Shown in pieces: positions 4,805 to 9,000 of a stretch of 9,000 nt of DNA. A program made the position numbers and the translations under genes. The notes under the pieces are model-generated. The model searched no databases and was not told where the DNA came from. It saw nothing but the letters and a program-made list of their open reading frames with translations. Origin of the DNA: a bacterium (lineage in GTDB: Bacteria > Gemmatimonadota > Gemmatimonadetes > Gemmatimonadales > Gemmatimonadaceae); assembly GCA_021802745.1 (NCBI GenBank), contig JAJZRK010000134.1:1-9000 (forward strand), given 5' to 3'. Each line of letters starts with the position of its first letter. Position 1 is the first letter of the stretch.

Positions 4805-5899
4805 CTAACGCTCGGCGAGGACCTCGCCGATGACGTCGAGCAGGTGCGACACCGTGTCAACCGTGTGGTCGCCCATGTGGCCGATGCGGAACGTCGTGGC
4901 GGCGAGCTTGCCGTAGCCGGTGCCGAGCGTGAGGCCTCGCGTGGCGACGTCCGCCACGACGCGGCGCGCATCCACCCCAGCGGGAGTCCTGACGACCGTG
5001 ACCGTGGCGCTGCGCGAGCCGGCGGGAGCGAGGATTCCCTCGAGGCGGCCCGCCTGCCGCTGGTGTTCCACCCAGGCGTGCGTGGCCGACGACATGGCGG
5101 CGTGCCGCGCCCAGCGGCATTCCATTCCGGTCGGCCCGATGGCGCTCATCTGGGCCTCGAGCGCGTAGAAGAGCGAGACGGCCGGCGTGTTGGGCGTCTG
5201 CCGTTTCGCCGCATACTCCGCGAACTCGACGATGTCGAAGTAGCGGCCGCGCGCGGGCGCCTCCTTGGCGGCGGCGAGGTAGCGCTCGCTCGCGCAGGCG
5301 AACGCCAGGCCCGGCGGAAGGGCGAGCGCCTTCTGTGAACCGGTCAGCACGAAATCAAGCGACCAGGCGTCGGTCTCCACGGGCATGCCGGCCATGCCGG
5401 ACACCGAGTCAATGAGTGAGAATGCGCCGTTGGCGTGCGCCAGCTCGGCGATGGCCTGCACGTCCTGCGCGGCGCCCGTGGAGGTCTCGGAATGCGCCGC
5501 CGTGACGGCGGCGAACCGCCGCGCGCGCAGGGTGTGCTCAACGGTTTCCATCGGCACTACCTCGCCGTACGGCACTTCCAGTGCCTGCACGGTGCGGCCG
5601 CAGGCGCGGGCGATGTCGGCGAACCGCGCCGAAAAGGCGCCGTTCACCAGCGACAGGATCGGGCCCGCCGGCGCGTTGCGGATGGCCGCCTCCATGAGAC
5701 CGGTCGCCGACGAACTGCTGATGAAGACCGGCCGCGCGGTGCGGAAGACGCGGCGCAGTCCGTCGTCGCAGTGCGCGTAGAGCGCCTCGAACTCGGGGCT
5801 GCGGTGCGACATCATCGGCCGCGACATCGCCGCGAGGATCTCGGGGCGCACCTCGGTGGGGCCGGGGAGGAAGAAGGTGCCGAAGGTGGGTGCGGTCAT
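4805..5899 (-). CDS. Class-V aminotransferase, alanine/serine-glyoxylate type (probable phosphoserine aminotransferase)
   Basis: This is a 364-residue fold-type-I PLP enzyme of the AGXT/SGAT family. The N-terminus FLPGPTEVRPE and MMSHRSPEF (residues 30-37) is the family's usual opening. HSETSTG lies at 136-142, the Asp that pairs with the PLP ring is D164 (LIDSVSG), the Schiff-base lysine is K190 in TGSQKALALPPG, and the carboxylate-binding Arg is R338 in TTFRIG. By sequence it would transfer an amino group between alanine or serine and glyoxylate or hydroxypyruvate. Its place as last gene of a serA-dehydrogenase-serB operon with no serC in view suggests it makes L-phosphoserine from 3-phosphohydroxypyruvate and glutamate; that is inference. 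Its ATG overlaps the serB stop by 4 bp (ATGA), with no Shine-Dalgarno sequence, which indicates translational coupling. No clear terminator follows its stop. Confidence 0.87.
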   Translation of the reverse strand: MTAPTFGTFFLPGPTEVRPEILAAMSRPMMSHRSPEFEALYAHCDDGLRRVFRTARPVFISSSSATGLMEAAIRNAPAGPILSLVNGAFSARFADIARACGRTVQALEVPYGEVVPMETVEHTLRARRFAAVTAAHSETSTGAAQDVQAIAELAHANGAFSLIDSVSGMAGMPVETDAWSLDFVLTGSQKALALPPGLAFACASERYLAAAKEAPARGRYFDIVEFAEYAAKRQTPNTPAVSLFYALEAQMSAIGPTGMECRWARHAAMSSATHAWVEHQRQAGRLEGILAPAGSRSATVTVVRTPAGVDARRVVADVATRGLTLGTGYGKLAATTFRIGHMGDHTVDTVSHLLDVIGEVLAER

Positions 5900-6540
5900 G
5901 CGGAGAGGGCGTGGGCGACGAGGGCGGCAAACGAATCGAGCACCAGGGTGGCGCCGGCGACCACGGCGTCGCGGCGCACGAATCCAATGTAAGCGGCAAA
6001 GGCGTCCACCGCGGGGGCCATGGCGAGGTCCGTGGCGCCGTCGCCCACGGCCAGCACCGGGCGCGGCAGGTCGAGCGCGCGCACGATCTCGAGTTTTCCC
6101 AACTGGGTGGTGAGCGGCGACTTGGCGACGCTCGTCAACCGTCCCTGCGGGTCAGCCACCGGGTCCACCGCGTGCACGCACCGGTCGTCGAGGCTGAGCG
6201 ATCGGGTCATCGGGAGCAGGGCGGGGCGCAGGCCGCCGCTGATCACGTGCACCTCGATGCCCGTGGCGCGCAGCGCCGTGATGGCGTCGTGCGCGCCGGG
6301 AGCGACGGCCGCACCGTAGGCGTCGGCGAGCGCGGCGAGGTCCGCTGCCTCGGGGGCGATGAGGCGCAGGCGTTCGCCATACACGGCCTCGAGCGCGAGC
6401 GCGCCGTTCATGGCGCGCCCGGTCAGCGCCTCGACGGCGCGCTGGACTTCAGGTCCGCGGCGCGCCGCGAGCCAGTCAATGCCCTCGATGCCGGCGAGGG
6501 TGGAGTCGGCGTCCAAGACGATGGCGGCGTAGCGTCTCAT
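5896..6540 (-). CDS. serB: Phosphoserine phosphatase (HAD family)
   Basis: This 214-residue cytosolic phosphatase performs the last step of serine synthesis, removing phosphate from L-phosphoserine. All HAD motifs are present: motif I DADST with nucleophile D10 and acid D12; motif II S101 in VISGG; the motif III Lys in GKLEIV (K149); and motif IV GDGATD (D167, D171). Two further stretches are specific to phosphoserine phosphatases: EGIDWLA just after motif I, and the cap-domain segment GRAMNGAL, both at the positions seen in human and bacterial SerB. Length matches the short form without an ACT domain. The start lies 28 bp after the dehydrogenase stop with only a weak GGGG before it, and its stop overlaps the aminotransferase start. 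It is transcribed as part of the serA operon. Confidence 0.9.
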   Translation of the reverse strand: MRRYAAIVLDADSTLAGIEGIDWLAARRGPEVQRAVEALTGRAMNGALALEAVYGERLRLIAPEAADLAALADAYGAAVAPGAHDAITALRATGIEVHVISGGLRPALLPMTRSLSLDDRCVHAVDPVADPQGRLTSVAKSPLTTQLGKLEIVRALDLPRPVLAVGDGATDLAMAPAVDAFAAYIGFVRRDAVVAGATLVLDSFAALVAHALSA

Positions 6541-6568
6541 GCGCCCCGCTGCGCGAACGAACGATCGG

Positions 6569-7933
6569 TCACAGGATGTTGCCCGGCGCGAGCCGATGGT
6601 CCGGATCGAACTCCCGCTTGAGCGCGCGCATCACGGCGACCTGCCACGGGCCGGCCTGCAGGGGGAGCCACTTGCTCTTGATCTTCCCGATGCCGTGCTC
6701 GGCGGAGACGGTGCCGCCCATCGCGATGATCGTGTGCAGCGTCTCCTCCACGGCGCGCTCGATGCACTGCACGTCGCCGGGATCGCGCGCCACGAAGTTC
6801 TGGTGCGGATGCCCGTTGCCGAGGTGGCCGTAGGTGACGGCCGGCGGCAGGTGGTGCGCGTCGGCGATGCGCCGCGCCGCGGCGAGCGCCGGCGCGGCGA
6901 GCGGGTAGGGAACGGCCCAGTCGGTGCTCATGCGGCGGCCGCCCTGCGGCAGGAAGGAGGCGGTGCGCTCGTGCATCGCGGCCGGCAGGGCGTGGCGGAG
7001 GCGTCTCGCCTCGCGCAGTGCCTGCTCACCGTCGAAGGCGCGCACGTCGCCCGCATTCGCACCGAAGCGTTCCGCGAGCGCGAGCCAGTCGTCGAGCGGG
7101 GCATCGCCATCGCCGGCATCCTCGGTGTAGACCATCGCGCCTGCCGGCGGCGCCCACGCCGCATCGCCCATCGCGAGGCGCGCGATGCCGAACGACTCGC
7201 GGTCGAAGTACTCGAGACAGCGGGGATGCACCGCGGGCGTCTGCCGCGCGGCGACGATGAAGGCGAGGGCGCGCGCCTCGTCCGGAAACGGCACGCCAAG
7301 GCCGAGCACGCGCGGCGGAATGGGAAGGAGCGCGATCTCCGCCTCGGTCACGATACCCAGCGTCCCCTCGCTTCCCACGAACCAGTCCACCGGGTCGTGC
7401 GCCACGTGATAGCCGAGGGTGTTCTTCTCCACCGTGCTGCGCTGCGCGCGGAATTCGGTGCCGTCGGCGAGCACGGCGGTGAGGGCGTGCACGTGCCGGC
7501 GGGTGGGCCCGTAGGCCAGCGTGCGCGGCCCCGAGGCGTTGCAGGCAATGGCGCCGCCGATCGTGCATTCCTCCTCACTGGTCGGGTCGGGCGCGAAGAA
7601 GAGCCCGTCGCCCGCGCAGGCGCGCTGCAGGTCGCCGATCAGCACGCCCGGCTCCACGCGCGCCATGCGCCTGGCGCGGTCAATGTCGAGGATGCGCGAC
7701 ATCGCGCGCGTGGAGAGCAGCCAGCCGCGCTCGGCCACCGAGGCGCCCGTCGTGCTCGTCTGCGCGCCGGCGGCCGTGACGCAGGCCGACGCCGCGGCGG
7801 CCATGCGCATCAGTTCCTGCACCTCGCCGCCATGCTCGGGACGCGCCACCGCCTCGGGGACGGCGTGCAGCCCCGACACGTCGCGGGCGTAGCCCTGCAG
7901 CGCCGACGGGTCGCGCAGCAGCGAGAGGCTCAC
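6569..7933 (-). CDS. FAD-linked D-2-hydroxyacid dehydrogenase (probable D-2-hydroxyglutarate dehydrogenase)
   Basis: This is a 454-residue flavoprotein of the GlcD/D-lactate/D-2-hydroxyglutarate dehydrogenase family. The FAD-binding PCMH domain spans about 25-205, with VEPGVLIGDL (93-102), FFAPDPTSEEECTIGGAIA (112-130), NTLGY (171-175) and GSEGTLGIVTEAEIALLP (187-204). The C-terminal catalytic domain holds the metal site GHLGNGHPHQN (H370, H377) and SAEHGIG (E412), spaced as in human D2HGDH. No iron-sulfur domain follows. Electrons would go to ETF or quinone rather than NAD. It starts with GTG, overlapping the serA stop by 4 bp (GTGA). That junction, and the known habit of SerA of reducing 2-oxoglutarate to D-2-hydroxyglutarate, favour a D-2-hydroxyglutarate dehydrogenase that pulls the SerA reaction forward. 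Glycolate or D-lactate dehydrogenase remains possible from sequence alone. Confidence 0.85.
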   Translation of the reverse strand: MSLSLLRDPSALQGYARDVSGLHAVPEAVARPEHGGEVQELMRMAAAASACVTAAGAQTSTTGASVAERGWLLSTRAMSRILDIDRARRMARVEPGVLIGDLQRACAGDGLFFAPDPTSEEECTIGGAIACNASGPRTLAYGPTRRHVHALTAVLADGTEFRAQRSTVEKNTLGYHVAHDPVDWFVGSEGTLGIVTEAEIALLPIPPRVLGLGVPFPDEARALAFIVAARQTPAVHPRCLEYFDRESFGIARLAMGDAAWAPPAGAMVYTEDAGDGDAPLDDWLALAERFGANAGDVRAFDGEQALREARRLRHALPAAMHERTASFLPQGGRRMSTDWAVPYPLAAPALAAARRIADAHHLPPAVTYGHLGNGHPHQNFVARDPGDVQCIERAVEETLHTIIAMGGTVSAEHGIGKIKSKWLPLQAGPWQVAVMRALKREFDPDHRLAPGNIL

Positions 7934-9000
7934 GTCGTCCCTCCGAAGCGCACGATCGTGGCGCTGCGCACGTCGCGCAGCGTGGTGAGCGTGTCGCGCA
8001 CGTGCGCCGGCGGCGCGCCGTCAATGGTGATGACGGCGAGGGCATCGCCGCCGGCGGCGAGCCGCGCCTGGTGATACTCGGCGATGTTCACCCCCGCCTC
8101 GGCGAGCGCGGTGCCGACCCGCCCGATGACGCCGGGCACGTCGTGATTGGAGAGGACGAGCAGCGTGCCGCGCGGCGCGACGTCCACGTGGAAGTCGCCG
8201 ATGCGCGTGAGGCGCGGGGTGAAGTCGAGCGCGGCGACGCCGCCCACGCGCAATGACTGGGCGCCGGCGGTGAGCCGCACCTCGATGGCGCGCGAGTGCG
8301 GGGCGAAGCCCCCCTCGCCATGCGCGAGCACGATGCCGCGCGCCGTGGCGAGCGTGCGCGCGTTGATCAGGTTGAGGCGCTCCTGCTCCACGATGCCTTC
8401 GAGCGCGCCGGCGGCGGCGGCGGCCAGCAGGGCGCCGGCGCTGGCGGTGAGGTCGTCCCCCGTCTTGAGCGTCAGCGTCTCGATGGCGGTAGCGCCGCGC
8501 TCGGCGAGCAGGGCGCGCGCCACCGCCGCCGCGCGGCGCGCGAGCAGGAGGGCAGGACCGAGCGTGGCGGCATCCTCTCCGGCAAGGACGCCGTTGAGCG
8601 TGCGCGACAGGTCGCCGTTGAGCAGGGCGTCGCGCACCGCCGCGCAGGCATCCACCGCCACGTTGCGCTGCGCCTCGGCGGACGAGGCGCCGATGTGCGG
8701 GAGCAGCACGACGTTGGGGTAGCGCCGAAAGGGATGCTCGCCCGTGAGCGGCTCCTTCAGGTAGACGTCGAGCACCGCGCCCGACAGGTGGCCGCGGTCG
8801 AGCGACGCGCGCAGCGCATCGTCGTCCACGATGCCGCCGCGCGCCATGTTCACGACGACGGCGCCCGGGGGCAGCTTGGCCATGGCCGCCGCATCAATCA
8901 TCCCCGTCGTCTCGTCGGTCAGCGGCACGTGCACCGTCAGGATCGCGGCGACGCCGAGCAGGGCGTCGAGCGAGGCGGCGCGCTTGACGCGCAGCGCGGC
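7930..9000 (-). CDS. serA: D-3-phosphoglycerate dehydrogenase, 5' end outside window (partial)
   Basis: The reading frame is open to the window edge. The visible 356 residues are about two thirds of a long-form SerA, which oxidises 3-phosphoglycerate to 3-phosphohydroxypyruvate with NAD. There is no start here: the codon at 8934 is an internal GTG in LTVHVPLTDET, a conserved part of the NAD-binding domain. In visible numbering the catalytic set is R54 (NMARGG), E83 (LKEP) and H102 (PHIGASSAEAQ), spaced as in known enzymes. Residues about 130-275 are the intervening substrate-binding domain (NLINARTLA at 210-218), rich in alanine. An ACT domain follows at about 286-356 (NHDVPGVIGRVG, GVNI), the usual site for serine feedback inhibition. 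This is therefore a long SerA rather than a short hydroxypyruvate reductase. It is first of the four visible genes of the operon; the promoter is outside the window. Confidence 0.93.
   Translation of the reverse strand, partial: AALRVKRAASLDALLGVAAILTVHVPLTDETTGMIDAAAMAKLPPGAVVVNMARGGIVDDDALRASLDRGHLSGAVLDVYLKEPLTGEHPFRRYPNVVLLPHIGASSAEAQRNVAVDACAAVRDALLNGDLSRTLNGVLAGEDAATLGPALLLARRAAAVARALLAERGATAIETLTLKTGDDLTASAGALLAAAAAGALEGIVEQERLNLINARTLATARGIVLAHGEGGFAPHSRAIEVRLTAGAQSLRVGGVAALDFTPRLTRIGDFHVDVAPRGTLLVLSNHDVPGVIGRVGTALAEAGVNIAEYHQARLAAGGDALAVITIDGAPPAHVRDTLTTLRDVRSATIVRFGGTT
7939..7944 (-). promoter_or_regulatory. Strong Shine-Dalgarno inside the serA 3' end
   Basis: On the - strand GGAGGG lies five bases before the GTG at 7933. 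It supports this non-ATG start and shows that the dehydrogenase has its own ribosome entry despite the 4-bp overlap. It is the best ribosome site in the window. Confidence 0.75.

Noticed and set aside
4070..5338. 422-codon open frame on the + strand across the regulator-aminotransferase junction
   Set aside because: It spans two real - strand genes and their promoter gap, and its composition is that of an antisense frame in high-GC DNA.
6539..8074. 511-codon open frame on the + strand opposite the flavin dehydrogenase
   Set aside because: It shows no domain pattern and is dominated by Arg, Ala and His; the opposite strand has clear FAD and metal-site motifs.
7930..9000. Reading the serA fragment as a short hydroxypyruvate/glyoxylate reductase
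   Set aside because: The intervening domain and the C-terminal ACT domain are present, and short reductases lack both.

Overview
The window is high-GC, gene-dense chromosomal DNA from a free-living aerobic-type bacterium. The GC level, the Tat-lipoprotein and exported hydrolases, the class-V aminotransferase in the serC slot and the missing Shine-Dalgarno sequences before several genes would suit Gemmatimonadota or a similar soil phylum. That assignment is inference: no rRNA or other phylogenetic marker is present. I see no insertion sequence, phage gene, CRISPR array or tRNA.

Left part (1-3731, + strand). The window opens with the last 41 codons of ahcY (S-adenosylhomocysteine hydrolase). 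Next comes a 202-bp gap holding four tandem 11-bp repeats, a strong GC hairpin, a second inverted repeat and a G-rich tract. Three + strand genes follow: a Tat-exported, lipobox-bearing N-acyl-D-amino-acid deacylase-like amidohydrolase; a 64-residue two-helix membrane protein of the DUF2892 family, closed by a perfect 14-bp hairpin; and a Sec-exported M19 (renal dipeptidase-type) dipeptidase. Both exported hydrolases belong to families that act on D-residue amides, so a role in envelope-side D-amino-acid or peptidoglycan-peptide salvage is plausible.

Middle (3737-4804, - strand). A MerR-type regulator with a B12-binding domain converges on the dipeptidase, with only 5 bp between the stop codons. 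It carries the residues that define the adenosylcobalamin photoreceptors CarH/LitR: the Trp-His pair, Glu-His nine residues further on, and the lower-ligand His. Its promoter candidate lies inside a 9-bp inverted repeat that looks like an operator.

Right part (4805-9000, - strand). A tightly packed operon reads serA (5' end outside the window), then an FAD-linked D-2-hydroxyacid dehydrogenase, serB, and a class-V aminotransferase. Two of the three junctions are 4-bp stop/start overlaps and the third gap is 28 bp. Read together this is a complete phosphorylated serine pathway. SerA oxidises 3-phosphoglycerate, the AGXT-like enzyme probably replaces SerC, and SerB dephosphorylates phosphoserine. 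The flavoenzyme most likely re-oxidises D-2-hydroxyglutarate, which SerA can make from 2-oxoglutarate while recycling NADH. The main points of interest are this operon, the predicted light/B12 sensor beside it, and the unexplained 11-bp repeat array after ahcY.
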